A stretch of DNA of 64,000 bases from Candidatus Omnitrophota bacterium (GCA_020632495.1 JACKFL010000005.1:1302001-1366000); one strand, 5' to 3'. Positions 24,001-30,857 are shown, numbered from the stretch's first letter. Numbers and translations: made by a program. Notes: generated by a model not told the origin, from the letters alone.

Positions 24001-24706
24001 TATCCGCGAGTTCGGCCCGTCGTCGTCAAAGCATGTTATCTCCGTCGGTCAAATCGACTACAGCGGAGAACGCAGTACCGTCTCAAGCCAGGGCGCGAAT
24101 CTGGCCTTGCTGGCCCCCGGGGAAAAGATTTGGTCGCTGTGTTCGCGGGATACGAAGGATATCAAACCGTCGATCATCGAGTTCGGCTATTATCCGCAGG
24201 ACGGGACTTCCTTCGCGACACCGATGGTGTCCGCGACGGCTTCTCTTATTTGGGCGAAGAATCCGGACTTGACCAGTGATCAGGTTCGCCAGATCATCCT
24301 CGCGACCGCCACCGACATGAATGATCCCGGCTGGGACGGAATGACGGGCTACGGCCTGCTGAACGCGGCCGCGGCCATGCGGGCCTACTCTGACGATTCG
24401 GTCACCGCGATGATCACCAATATCCGCGTTAACCGCGATGTCCGGGACAAGGTCATTTCATTGGACCTGTACGGCTCGGTCCGGGGTGATGTCCGGGAAT
24501 ACTTTGTCGAGGTGGGCAAGGGTCAGCGCGCCGATGATTTCACGACGGTTGCCGGGCCGTTCCGCGGGGAAAAGAGCTATGAGCTGATCGACCGGATTGA
24601 CGTGGCCGAGCATATGCGCGGCAGCCGCTTCTGGATCCTGCGACTCAGGGTGATCGGCGGCGACGGTGAGGAACGGGTCGCCTCAACTTTATTTGAAATG
24701 CCATAG
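18059..24706 (+). CDS. Secreted Cys-rich stalk protein with C-terminal subtilisin (S8) domain
   Basis: 2,215 aa. The ATG at 18059 gives MKNKINIYLLTLG..VVQAQ, a clean signal peptide; the in-frame ATG at 18041 only adds six residues. Order: signal peptide; helical Gly/Asn/Pro-rich part with GGNQ repeats (about 110-145); an EF-hand loop DADKDGQLTASE (about 205-216); Asp/Gly linker; about 280-1460 Cys-rich stalk of three module types (AP-N-G-E-x-C-x-x-C units, AEALPGDCPGSC units and CDDGDxCTGxDxC units); about 1460-1800 helical and basic linkers; about 1820-2130 peptidase S8 with Asp1830 (VVDSG), His1885 (RGHGT) and Ser2051 (GTSFATP), AAGN oxyanion motif; about 80-residue C-terminal beta part. 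All catalytic residues are present, so it should be an active serine protease held outside the cell. It starts 2 bases after the giant gene. Confidence 0.93.
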   Translation: MKNKINIYLLTLGMLCLPAVVQAQVSDQMQNRFNNAVNQGQRGVDGLLNEIVSMPDGPSKDWQMRQFGEAYQKAQEDLALPGQEAARRARDQQRAQEERERRRNKDKEGEEGGDNNQGGNQGGNQGGNQGGNQGGGTGGGGASYTDFTDMEIVTDPWGRIIEIKEKETPPPTPPPDPNNPNQPQQPPQPQGPEEPGDVPELHEFDADKDGQLTASELEHWRRAWEDWMKKKEEWDKEQQKKEEEGQGGGPGGGPGGGGGDDDGDDGDADDDATRMFRLNCWYCKDMPLQHQCEDGFIGGCTPDPCEGVRECWEWTETAIDGSTVTCHSCDEKDVDPCERFQMTSNSNCDNRCPEGAAVCEEVRIDPATGTIRGQSVMRDDLKCYRCKDITKGCVEADMMDQDSCLDYCHGVGECVPGGKAPNGEQCYECHETIDDRNCYQIDKQTWIGCKSLCEQEGGRCLADGRAPNGEMCWKCYNKTELEGCLQYGYLDADKCSDECHGVGECSPSLRAPNGETCYECVKDDEKGCVQSDLMTIRMCESYCMDAGGQCVAGERAPNGEQCFKCENETDGKDCASQDKFSKDTCDLYCKDIGECLPDGIAPNNEPCFYCKEIGGYQQKCGLLELGVGGCPGTCSEDEDCRTVTLEDQTVCHKCSVKETEDDKCEAAEALPGDCPGSCSEDEDCEPSILADGTKCHNCHPKEDNCEDYGFTEQCPQGQVCHPAATLSGKECCECRPEIIKDPCEQAEALPGDCPGSCSSDENCEPSILADGTRCHSCVEKEACEKAEALPGDCPGSCSSDENCEPSILADGTRCHSCVEKEACEKAEALPGDCPGSCSSDENCEPSILADGTRCYNCVEKEACERAEAQPGDCPGSCSSAQTCDPSILPDGTRCHNCVDKHPCEVAEALAGDCPGTCSTDQVCDPSILADGTRCHMCREKPDPCLDVQCPANTDCKTYECVDGDCIGTNKEGSCDDQDKCTSGDQCSAGECRGTPAEVPAATPCMSYSCDPAAGIKQEPKTGSICDDGDPCTGGDACQQDGSCRGRPITGCDSDCERVLPGSTSDAGCGGKCPSALCEKTPVYGANNATGIAYYCYQCKDDPCANVQCPASTDCVNHTCVNGDCVAENKEGPCDDNDKCTGNDQCSAGECRGTPVEPPSDTACMSYRCDAATGQIKEEPKAGQSCDDGDVCTGQDQCQADGSCKGRPITGCAKTCEEADLKPGVCPGDCNPPSSCSPSDLPNGTKCHMCYATDIAGDCQSAGMADGGCPGICDLGEKCIAERVNGVLCHACDKDECYYASMQPGGCPGTCQSKKECESATISGQECHRCAPSKDETQCSYGYAPGSCDGHACSSDEKCFQIDGPCFACRKWTCDPPLMDADGCPQCHASGGKCWPIMTLASEVGNAPQCFRCDKPQSCEEYGQLSACFECPPGTLCIPGRTIVDQYTGDAFRCVNCLRPTKIEVTYVIIIIETPRYRVVLGDDGKERFEPLSVMALAKQEGGKVMNTVGEWKKITSMFGGLNAGLGPAGFVTSGNISMDQLSGILQSQLDKGGSFTTGCFDDAVGQADQDAAQQGLPTSEDMQGISKERKKDKELRDKEVLTKEQMKEADEAGTPAVTGPIVACGNEGREKVFKIYDAAGRLIDTVTQDMLSMNPNIISEKLSLAQHFSDISVQMGGQGIADYVQRFTGLPVREMQSYAAQIQKYKSMADKAVSLTEQRKREKGKKRGDEPEEEVFPNDPLYQAPGAKKKKKLLGILGSAKKAAPITIGSTMKMGGGQTIGGGSDRGGSEEEIKDQWGLHEIGYTPWTDPDSAWNVVPATERNITVAVVDSGLDMGHPDAPEFIWTNPKEIPGNGVDDDGNGFVDDVHGWNFLTESHDFTDRRGHGTFVAGIIAAKTNNGIGIAGINPGAVIMPVVVANEEGETDSLAIFRGINYAVNHGARVINVSLGAPGVSKIEQLAIQRAYDMGALVVVAAGNTNDDIREFGPSSSKHVISVGQIDYSGERSTVSSQGANLALLAPGEKIWSLCSRDTKDIKPSIIEFGYYPQDGTSFATPMVSATASLIWAKNPDLTSDQVRQIILATATDMNDPGWDGMTGYGLLNAAAAMRAYSDDSVTAMITNIRVNRDVRDKVISLDLYGSVRGDVREYFVEVGKGQRADDFTTVAGPFRGEKSYELIDRIDVAEHMRGSRFWILRLRVIGGDGEERVASTLFEMP
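19228..19895 (+). repeat. Six Cys-rich APNGE modules
   Basis: Tandem modules of about 36-40 residues in the protease stalk, each with C-x(8-12)-C-x(3)-C, a Gly-rich turn and the end APNGE-x-C-x-x-C. The same module occurs in the giant protein at about 10330-10515 (APNGEQCYAC and APNTEQCWRC), which links the two proteins as partners or as products of a shared domain. Confidence 0.85.
20293..20652 (+). repeat. Three near-identical 120-bp coding repeats
   Basis: Copies at 20293-20412, 20413-20532 and 20533-20652 differ by only a few bases and encode the 40-residue module with AEALPGDCPGSCSSDENC and ILADGTRCHSC. More diverged copies flank them (20050-20160, 20653-20870). The near-identity at silent positions points to recent tandem duplication. 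Confidence 0.95.
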
Positions 24707-24719
24707 GGAAAAATATTCC

Positions 24720-25286
24720 ATGCACATCATGCGAACCACAATCCTGCTGACGGTCCTAACAGCCATGACGGCCACGGTCGCCTGGGCGGACAAATATGTG
24801 ATCGATCCGGAGGCCTCTCAAGTCGCATTCCGGATCCGGCACGCCGTGGGCTTTAACAGCGGATTCATCCGGAAATTCACCGGAGAGGTGGATGTCCGCA
24901 AGTACGAGCTGAAAGATCTGGAGCTGACTACGGACATGCAGAGCATCACGACCTTTAACGAAACCCGCGACCCGATTATCAAGTCGGCGGATTTCTTCAA
25001 TGTCGCCGAATATCCCGCGGCCGAAATCAAGAGCCGGAAGATTGAAGACGGATATCTGACGGCCGTCGTGACGATCAAGGACATCAAACAGGAAGTAACG
25101 TTTTATTATCAATTCCTGGGCGTTACCAAGAATGACCGGGGCCAGGAGGCGGTGGTCATTACACTGCAGGGCGCGCTGAACAAGAAAGACTTTGGCCTGA
25201 ATTACTCGTCCCTGACACAAGAAGGTAACGAGAATATCGGCGACAAACTCGAACTCTTAATCAAGCTTGAGGGCGTGAAGAAATAG
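24720..25286 (+). CDS. YceI-family periplasmic lipocalin-like protein
   Basis: A 188-aa exported protein with signal peptide residues 1-22 (cut near AWA-DKY) and one YceI domain: KYVIDPEASQVAFRIRHAVGFNSGFIRKFTGEV is the family's first beta strands, followed by the paired T-x-x and I-K-S-A-D-F-F-N motif, and K-D-F-G-L-N-Y near the end. YceI proteins form a lipocalin-like barrel that binds isoprenoid or other hydrophobic chains in the periplasm. It starts 13 bases after the protease gene, AGGGA near 24705 being a possible ribosome binding site, so it is the last gene of the giant-protein operon; why it is there is not clear. A second ATG at 24729 is possible. Confidence 0.85.
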   Translation: MHIMRTTILLTVLTAMTATVAWADKYVIDPEASQVAFRIRHAVGFNSGFIRKFTGEVDVRKYELKDLELTTDMQSITTFNETRDPIIKSADFFNVAEYPAAEIKSRKIEDGYLTAVVTIKDIKQEVTFYYQFLGVTKNDRGQEAVVITLQGALNKKDFGLNYSSLTQEGNENIGDKLELLIKLEGVKK

Positions 25287-25340
25287 ACCGCCTACCGGGC
25301 TCCGGCATCCCGCCCGCAAATCCCGTCACAGAGGACAACT

Positions 25341-26504
25341 ATGGATAGATTCATCACTGACTTAAGCATTCTCCTCGTCGCCGCCGGCGTCCTGTCCGTG
25401 CTGGCGATGCTGTTACGCCAGCCCGTCATCGTCGCTTACATCCTGTCCGGAGCTGTTATCGGTCCGGGCATGCTGGGTTGGATCGAAGGCGTTCATTTTA
25501 TCGAGGTCGTTTCGCACCTTGGTATTACCTTGCTGCTGTTTATCGCCGGTTTGAATCTTCACCCGCAGAAACTGATCGCTTTATTCCGCAAGACCACCCT
25601 GGTCACCGCGGCCAATTGTCTGGTCAGTTTCGTCATTGCCTTTGTGGCCGCCTTGTTTATGGGGTTCGGGATCATCGAATGCCTGTGTGTGGGCCTGGCC
25701 CTGATGTATTCCAGCACCATTCTGGTCGTCAAGCTGCTGCCCACGACTCAACTGCATCATGAACGCATGGGCGCGGCGTGCATCGGTGTGTTGATTATGC
25801 AGGACCTGCTGGCGGTAGGAGCGCTGGCGTTCATCCGTTGTCTGGGAACGGCCGCCAATCCGGTCCTCAGTTTTGCCGTCCTGACGGTGAAGCTGATCGC
25901 GTTTATCTCCGTGTTGTTTCTCATCGAGCAGTTCGTTCTCCACCGGGTCATGAAGAGGGTGGACCGGCTGCACGAGGTTTTGTTTGTGCTCGGGCTGGCG
26001 TGGTGTTTCGGGATCGCCAAGATGTCTTACAGTATGGGCTTGTTCTACGAGTCCGGGGCCTTTTTTGCGGGCGTCGTGCTGGCCCGCCAGCCTATATCAC
26101 GTTTCATCGCCGATAAGTTCCGTCCGCTGCGGGATTTTTTCCTGGTTTTGTTTTTCTTTTCAATGGGGGCGCGGCTGGACATCTCCATGCTGCACGGGAT
26201 AATTCTCCCGGCGGCCGTTCTGGCGACGGTCCTGATGGTCGTCAAGCCGGTGGTCTTTGAGAAGGCTTTTCAGTATGCGGGAGAAACGCAAAAGTTTTCC
26301 CGGGAGGCCGGTTTCCGGCTGGGACAGTTGAGCGAATTCTCGCTGCTGGTTGCCTTTCTTGCCATGGAGCTACGGCTGATTTCACTGGAGGCGTCGCAGT
26401 ATATTCAGCTGACGACGATTCTGACCTTTATCGTTTCCAGTTATCTGGTCGTTTACAAGTACCCGACGCCCATCGGCGTCGCGGATGACTTGATGAAAGA
26501 TTGA
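25341..26504 (+). CDS. CPA2-family (Kef-type) cation/proton antiporter, no RCK domain
   Basis: A 387-aa polytopic inner-membrane protein with 11-12 hydrophobic helices of the monovalent cation:proton antiporter-2 family. Typical motifs: RQPVIVAYILSGAVIGPG in the first helices, GITLLLFIAGL, the SSTILVVKLL helix, and LIMQDLLAVGAL with the conserved Asp of the ion site. It ends soon after the last helix, lacking the C-terminal TrkA-N (RCK) gate of KefB/KefC. AGAGGA precedes the ATG. It resembles the antiporter at 62102, which also lacks RCK, so the window holds two of this type. Na+ or K+ specificity cannot be told. Confidence 0.9.
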   Translation: MDRFITDLSILLVAAGVLSVLAMLLRQPVIVAYILSGAVIGPGMLGWIEGVHFIEVVSHLGITLLLFIAGLNLHPQKLIALFRKTTLVTAANCLVSFVIAFVAALFMGFGIIECLCVGLALMYSSTILVVKLLPTTQLHHERMGAACIGVLIMQDLLAVGALAFIRCLGTAANPVLSFAVLTVKLIAFISVLFLIEQFVLHRVMKRVDRLHEVLFVLGLAWCFGIAKMSYSMGLFYESGAFFAGVVLARQPISRFIADKFRPLRDFFLVLFFFSMGARLDISMLHGIILPAAVLATVLMVVKPVVFEKAFQYAGETQKFSREAGFRLGQLSEFSLLVAFLAMELRLISLEASQYIQLTTILTFIVSSYLVVYKYPTPIGVADDLMKD

Positions 26505-26617
26505 GCCCCCGGACTTCACCGGCGCGAAGAAAGTCGTTGCCGCGGGCGGAGTCTTCCTCTATGATGACTACAATACCTTGAACGACCTGAATTTTCCGAG
26601 CCCGGAGGAATGTGCCC

Positions 26618-28009
26618 ATGGCCGAATCGCAGTACAAAGTTCCCGAGAACGACGCCTTCCTGATGAAGCTCAGCATCTTTCTGGCGACCGCCGTTTCCTT
26701 CGTGATGGCGGTTTTTACGTTCATGCAGGACTGGACCGCCGATATGATGACGCTGCATCTGAAGCTCGGCGGCAAGCTGTTCATCATCTTTTTCCTCACG
26801 GCCTTCAGCGCCTCGTCCTTTTACTACTTCTTCCCGAATAAATTCACCCATTGGCTGCGCTATCACCGCAAATACTTCGGTCTGGGCGCGGTGGTGATTA
26901 TGTTTTGGCATTTTCTGGTCATCGCGCTGAAGGTGTCCGTGGACTGGGGATTCGCCGTCAAGGAACTGACACCGGGAGAGGTGATCCCGAGTATCATCGG
27001 ATTGTTCTTCTTGGGCGGGATGGGCATCACATCGTCCGCGAAGATGCATGCGCGCCTCGGGCACGAGAAATGGCAGCGACTGCACAATTACGGCGGTAAT
27101 CTTTTTCTGGCCAATCTGTGGTTCGGGACGATCGACGGATTTGAGCCGTGGGACATCCCGCTGTTCCTGGCCGCGACCACGGTCATCATTATGAAGGCCG
27201 CCCGGGAACTCGATCTTAAGTTGAAACGTGACAAATTGCCGCTGCGTCGCGTGATGACGCCTTTGATCGCGGGCTATCTGGTCTGCGCAGTCATCGTTCA
27301 ATACAGCATTCCCACCTACGAGGACGACCAGGCCGTGATCGCGGCCGATAATCCGATCCCGACGCTGGCGCGGCGTAATGTCTTCGACGATAAGAATATC
27401 TTTCCCGCACAGGAGTATCTGCCGTTACAGCCCGGTAATTCCTGGACCTACCGCGTCAGCCACGCGAAGGCGCAGCCGGTTGAGGTGAGCTATGACGTGC
27501 GCCGCAGCGGCAAGGTCACGCGGCTGCCCAGGTTCCGGCTGCACACCTCCGATGACAGGTATGCCGAACTGGTGCAGGATAACTACGGTATCCGCGTTCT
27601 CAGCGACAACCGGGGAGATTACAATTGGTTTTTTACGCCGCCCGGTATTCAATTGCCGCATATGCATCTCGGTCAGCGCGTCACGTTTCCGCTGAACATC
27701 CGCCAGCAGGCTCTGTCCCAGCCGGATGCCGTGGACCTTAAAGGTTCCGTGGCCTTTGAATTGGCCGCCGTCGAACCCGTCGCGGTGCCGGCCGGTACGT
27801 ATCCGGATTGTCTGCGCGTCGAGTATACCCAGCGGATCGATTACCCCGGGGGATCCTTCGACGTAACCCGCGGCACGGCCTGGTACGCGCGGATGACCGG
27901 CAAGGTCAAAGACCAAAGGAAGACCGCCCATTATCAGGCCGCCACCGGTCATCAGTCCGAATCGGAAGAATTGATGGAGTTGACCGCCAGTAAGGTCCAG
28001 GCGCCGTGA
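26618..28009 (+). CDS. Ferric-reductase-like membrane domain fused to an extracytoplasmic domain
   Basis: A 463-aa protein in two parts. Residues 15-235 form five to seven helices in which His pairs recur at equivalent sites (HLKLGGKLF, YHRKYFG, FWHFL, RLHNYGG), the pattern of haem-binding cytochrome b membrane domains such as YedZ/MsrQ and ferric reductases. Residues 285-455 are a soluble beta-rich domain containing LPLQPGNSWTYRV, VPAGTYPDCLRVEY and TAWYARMTGKVK, seen in many secreted or lipoprotein-like bacterial proteins of unknown function. The ATG at 26618 has GGAGGA eight bases upstream; the GTG at 26612 is too close to it. Electron transfer is inferred from the His pattern; there is no flavin or NAD domain in this gene. 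Confidence 0.75.
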   Translation: MAESQYKVPENDAFLMKLSIFLATAVSFVMAVFTFMQDWTADMMTLHLKLGGKLFIIFFLTAFSASSFYYFFPNKFTHWLRYHRKYFGLGAVVIMFWHFLVIALKVSVDWGFAVKELTPGEVIPSIIGLFFLGGMGITSSAKMHARLGHEKWQRLHNYGGNLFLANLWFGTIDGFEPWDIPLFLAATTVIIMKAARELDLKLKRDKLPLRRVMTPLIAGYLVCAVIVQYSIPTYEDDQAVIAADNPIPTLARRNVFDDKNIFPAQEYLPLQPGNSWTYRVSHAKAQPVEVSYDVRRSGKVTRLPRFRLHTSDDRYAELVQDNYGIRVLSDNRGDYNWFFTPPGIQLPHMHLGQRVTFPLNIRQQALSQPDAVDLKGSVAFELAAVEPVAVPAGTYPDCLRVEYTQRIDYPGGSFDVTRGTAWYARMTGKVKDQRKTAHYQAATGHQSESEELMELTASKVQAP

Positions 28010-28036
28010 TTCCCGCCCCGCTGAAAGTCTTGTCCC

Positions 28037-28444
28037 ATGGCACCCAAAATCCTGCGTAATGCCAACATTCTGCTCGTGCGCGACGTGAAGGCGTCGGCCG
28101 ATTACTTTGTCGACCGATGCGGTTTCCGCGACCCGACTTTTCACGGTCCCGCAGAGAAATTCTGTATGCTGCACCGCGATACCGCCGAACTTATGTTGAG
28201 CGAGGCCCCGGCTGATTATGAGATTGTTCCCTTCTGGAAGGTCAATGATCAGCTGTGGAATATCTACTACTGGGTGGACGATGTCGAGGCCCTGTATGCC
28301 GAAATGAAGACGGCCGGCGCGAAGATCGATTATGAATTGTGCGACCAGCCCTGGGGCTGCCGGGAATTCGGGATCCAGGACCTCGACGGGCATGATATCG
28401 CTTTCGGACAAATCATGGAGGGAGCGCAAACCGATGAGCTTTAA
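28037..28444 (+). CDS. VOC (glyoxalase/bleomycin resistance) superfamily protein 1
   Basis: A 135-aa single-domain protein with the beta-alpha-beta-beta-beta repeat of the vicinal oxygen chelate fold: ILRNANILLVRDVKASADYFVDRCGF, LHRDTAELMLSEAP, IYYWVDDVEALYAEMKTAGA and CREFGIQDLDGHDIAFGQ. The terminal E-F-G-I-x-D-x-D-G pattern is typical of the glyoxalase/bleomycin-resistance group. Function is unassigned. It overlaps the next gene by 11 bases, so they are co-expressed, and no Shine-Dalgarno is obvious at its ATG. Confidence 0.8.
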   Translation: MAPKILRNANILLVRDVKASADYFVDRCGFRDPTFHGPAEKFCMLHRDTAELMLSEAPADYEIVPFWKVNDQLWNIYYWVDDVEALYAEMKTAGAKIDYELCDQPWGCREFGIQDLDGHDIAFGQIMEGAQTDEL

Positions 28445-29030
28445 TCGCGTTATGGTCCTGTTGTTGGTATTGGCCGGATGGGCGGGCGCGCCTGCACCGG
28501 CGGCGGCGCAGCCGGCTGAGGTGCTCAATCTCCACCGGCGCATTCTGGAGGTACGGCAGGGGATGTCGATGGAGGAAGTGGCGGTTTTTTATCAGGAGGA
28601 CTTTGCCGCGCTCGATCCCGACCAGGACGGCCGGATCGATCAGCAGGAATTTCTGAACATGAGCGACATCCGTGACCTGAAAGAGCGGCTGCCGCCGGGC
28701 GAGGAACACGCGGCGGTGTTCCGTATGTTTTCCCAAGGGATGCACGACCAGCTCGACCGTGACCGCGACGGGTTTATCACAGTGCAGGAGTATCTCGATG
28801 TCTGCGTGCCGTTTGCGCGCGGGATCGACGCCGACGGAGATGAGTTTCTCAGCTACGAAGAAGTGAAGACTGACTGGGACCGCCGGCAGCGGATCATCGC
28901 GGAATGGGCCGTATTAACGGGCGGCGGGGATCAGAAATCGGGCGACACGGAAAAAACGTTTAACGAACCGGATGCCCGCATCGGGGGGCTCGAGAATATC
29001 GGCGCTATCCTCGGCGGGGCCGGCCAATAG
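28434..29030 (+). CDS. Secreted EF-hand calcium-binding protein
   Basis: A 198-aa exported protein. Residues 1-24 form a signal peptide (MSFNRVMVLLLVLAGW..PAAAQ). Three EF-hand loops of the D-x-D-x-D-G type follow: DPDQDGRIDQQEF, DRDRDGFITVQEY and DADGDEFLSYEEV, the last two adjacent, as in a pair of calcium hands. The C-terminal 40 residues are polar. GGAGGGAG lies nine bases before the ATG. It is sandwiched between two VOC-fold genes in a tight operon. Calcium binding is an inference from the loops; its periplasmic role is unknown. Confidence 0.85.
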   Translation: MSFNRVMVLLLVLAGWAGAPAPAAAQPAEVLNLHRRILEVRQGMSMEEVAVFYQEDFAALDPDQDGRIDQQEFLNMSDIRDLKERLPPGEEHAAVFRMFSQGMHDQLDRDRDGFITVQEYLDVCVPFARGIDADGDEFLSYEEVKTDWDRRQRIIAEWAVLTGGGDQKSGDTEKTFNEPDARIGGLENIGAILGGAGQ

Positions 29031-29038
29031 GAGGAGAT

Positions 29039-29416
29039 ATGGGACTTGATGCCGTCGGAATCGTGAGTAAAGACATTCCCCGGACGATCCGGTTTTACGC
29101 GCTGCTCGGCCTGGACCTGGAGGAGTGCGGCGGGTCCGGTCATTTTGAAGCGGCCACCGACGGCGGCCTCCGGGTCATGGTCGATTCCGTCGACTTGATC
29201 AAACAAATCCAGCCGGACTGGCACACGCCTTCCGGCAGCGGTATCACCTTGTGTTTTCTCCAGGAATCCCCGGCCGCGGTCGACGAACTGCACACCCGCA
29301 TTCTCCAGGCCGGCTTCGAATCCCTCAAAGAACCCTGGGACGCCTTCTGGGGCCAGCGCTACGCCTCGGTCAAGGATCCCGACGGGAATCAGATTGATTT
29401 GTTTGCATCACTTTAG
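29039..29416 (+). CDS. VOC superfamily protein 2
   Basis: A 125-aa glyoxalase-like protein: GLDAVGIVSKDIPRTIRFYALLGLDL, the LCFLQESPAAVDELHTRILQAGFESL middle and WGQRYASVKDPDGNQIDLFA at the end, the D-P-D-G-N-x-[IV]-x-[LF] motif typical of the metal-binding Glu/His region in VOC proteins. Strong ribosome binding site AGGAGGAG at 29031-29038, directly before the start. It is the third gene of the VOC-EF-hand-VOC operon; the substrate cannot be read from the sequence. Confidence 0.9.
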   Translation: MGLDAVGIVSKDIPRTIRFYALLGLDLEECGGSGHFEAATDGGLRVMVDSVDLIKQIQPDWHTPSGSGITLCFLQESPAAVDELHTRILQAGFESLKEPWDAFWGQRYASVKDPDGNQIDLFASL

Positions 29417-29430
29417 TGGGGGCTCAATGT

Positions 29431-29555
29431 ATTACGCTCCTGAAGTGTCGCCGTCATTCTTAGCCATTCGCTGAAACTCATCAACCACCCCCATGAACTC
29501 GCCAGTGTTCTGACCTGCGGCCACACCCGTGAGGTCTCGGGACTGTGTCTAGGGC
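29431..29555 (-). other. Intergenic stretch with an open minus-strand tail, possibly a gene remnant
   Basis: Between the VOC gene and the next promoter the minus strand reads about 40 codons without a stop, ending at 29431, with the C-terminal-like sequence GVVDEFQRMAKNDGD. There is no start codon or ribosome binding site in it, and the plus strand is open in other frames, so it may be the remains of a gene or chance. Nothing else of note lies between 29417 and 29601. Confidence 0.2.
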
Positions 29556-29601
29556 ACAAAACCGATTCAGCTTTGCCCTGGCAAGCCGGGGCAGTCTGAA
29601 A

Positions 29602-29607
29602 TATAAT
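29602..29607 (+). promoter_or_regulatory. TATAAT -10 box of the oxygenase-like gene
   Basis: Perfect TATAAT, 30 bases before the start codon. At 17 bases upstream, TGGCAA (29579-29584) matches the -35 consensus in only three positions, so the promoter is weak or activator dependent. Confidence 0.4.
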
Positions 29608-29637
29608 ATGTGCTGCACTATTTACGCGAGGATATCT

Positions 29638-30294
29638 ATGCAAACTATAGATTACGATTCGAAACAGGTTTATTACGATCTGCCGGACTTTCACAATGAC
29701 CTGGAATTGCTGGCATTGATCAAGGAGTGCCTGCAGGCGCAAAAGAAGGCGGGCGAGGCGTACCGCGAAACGCAGTTCACGCCGTACCCCGACGCCATCT
29801 CGGCTGTCAAAGGAGAGGCCTTGGAGAAAATCCTGGCCGCCGAAGAGGATATCAGCGACATCCGCACGCATCGTATTACCAATTCCATCGTGTTTCATAT
29901 TGAAAATCTGGACGGGTCGGTGATCAGCGACGAGGTCCTGCACATGCGCCGGCAGATCGACGAGGTCATCGACAAGCGCATCCGGGGGATCTTTTCCGAT
30001 CCCAAGGGTCTGCACATCGAGTGCAGCGGTCACTACTGGTACCCGCCGGGCGGCTATATGGGCTGGCATACCAATCGGCGCAAACCGGGCTGGCGCATGT
30101 ACGTCAGTTACGCGGAAGCGGAACACCGCTCATTCTTTCGCTATCGCGATCCCGACACCGGCGAAGTGATTACCTGCCCGGATGAGACCTGGAACTTCCG
30201 TTTGTTCAAGATCTCCCCCGAAAAACCCTTCTGGCACTGCGTCTTTTCCGAGACCGACCGGTTCAGTTTGGGATACCGGATCGATGCCGGGTGA
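29638..30294 (+). CDS. Putative 2-oxoglutarate/Fe(II) oxygenase-like protein
   Basis: A 218-aa cytoplasmic protein. The C-terminal half has the double-stranded beta-helix look of Fe(II)/2OG oxygenases: HYWYPPGGYMGWHTNRRKPGWRMYV with His followed by Thr instead of the usual Asp, then SFFRYRDPDTGEV and, near the end, WHCVFSETDRFSLGYRI, which supplies the distal His and the Arg/Ser pair that would hold 2-oxoglutarate. Similar proteins are seen in phages and cyanobacteria. The N-terminal 100 residues are helical and polar and not recognised. The start at 29638 has GAGG 7 bases upstream; an upstream extension to 29545 crosses the -10 box. The absence of the canonical H-x-D makes activity uncertain. 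Confidence 0.55.
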   Translation: MQTIDYDSKQVYYDLPDFHNDLELLALIKECLQAQKKAGEAYRETQFTPYPDAISAVKGEALEKILAAEEDISDIRTHRITNSIVFHIENLDGSVISDEVLHMRRQIDEVIDKRIRGIFSDPKGLHIECSGHYWYPPGGYMGWHTNRRKPGWRMYVSYAEAEHRSFFRYRDPDTGEVITCPDETWNFRLFKISPEKPFWHCVFSETDRFSLGYRIDAG

Positions 30295-30400
30295 TGATGC
30301 CCCGGCCGGGGCCCCGTTCCGAAAAAAGGGACAACCCTTCCCGCCTGTGATAAGATGAGATATATTTCAAGTCCGGTACTCAAGCCAAAGGGGGGATCCT

Positions 30401-30850
30401 ATGAAGCCATCGCTGCGTATTACGGCCGGGTTGCTGGCCGCGTGTCTGTGGGCCGCTACGCCGGCCCGCGCCGATCAAACCGGTGATCCGGGTTACATTG
30501 CCTCGCTGGAGCTGATTTCCAGCATATCCGATCAATACCCGCTCTACCACGGGGAGGTGATCCTCCAAACCGAATCGGGAGACGTGGCCTATCGTTGGGG
30601 AGGTTCCAGTTGTCCGGGCGTCGCGCTTAATCTGGAGCAGAACCGGCATCTGGTCGGCGCTCTCTCTTCCTATGCCGAGACCGCCCACATTTATATCACC
30701 CCGCACTATCGTTTCGGGCAGGGCGGCAATTTGTGCCTCGTCGGATTTATCGCGACCTCAAATGCCGCGGTATGCTGCAAGCCGAAGGGAAAGGTCAATG
30801 ATTCCCTGATCGATGCCCGCTTGAAGGGGAAGAATATTCTTCAGAACTAG
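30401..30850 (+). CDS. Small secreted protein, unknown
   Basis: A 149-aa exported protein: signal peptide residues 1-24 (MKPSLRITAGLLAACLW..ARA), then a compact beta-rich domain with four Cys residues (SSCPGV, NLCLVGF and AVCCKP), which suggests two disulfide bonds in the periplasm. No family recognised. A very strong purine-rich ribosome binding site (AAAGGGGGG) precedes the ATG. It is a single gene; just after the stop lies the palindromic element at 30858-30914. Confidence 0.75.
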   Translation: MKPSLRITAGLLAACLWAATPARADQTGDPGYIASLELISSISDQYPLYHGEVILQTESGDVAYRWGGSSCPGVALNLEQNRHLVGALSSYAETAHIYITPHYRFGQGGNLCLVGFIATSNAAVCCKPKGKVNDSLIDARLKGKNILQN

Positions 30851-30857
30851 CCCTCAT

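Noticed and set aside
27425..28543. Minus-strand frame of 372 codons
   Set aside because: Covers the ends of three plus-strand genes that are supported by recognised domains and ribosome binding sites.
29545..29637. Upstream extension of the oxygenase-like gene
   Set aside because: It crosses the TATAAT box and has no ribosome binding site; the ATG at 29638 has one.
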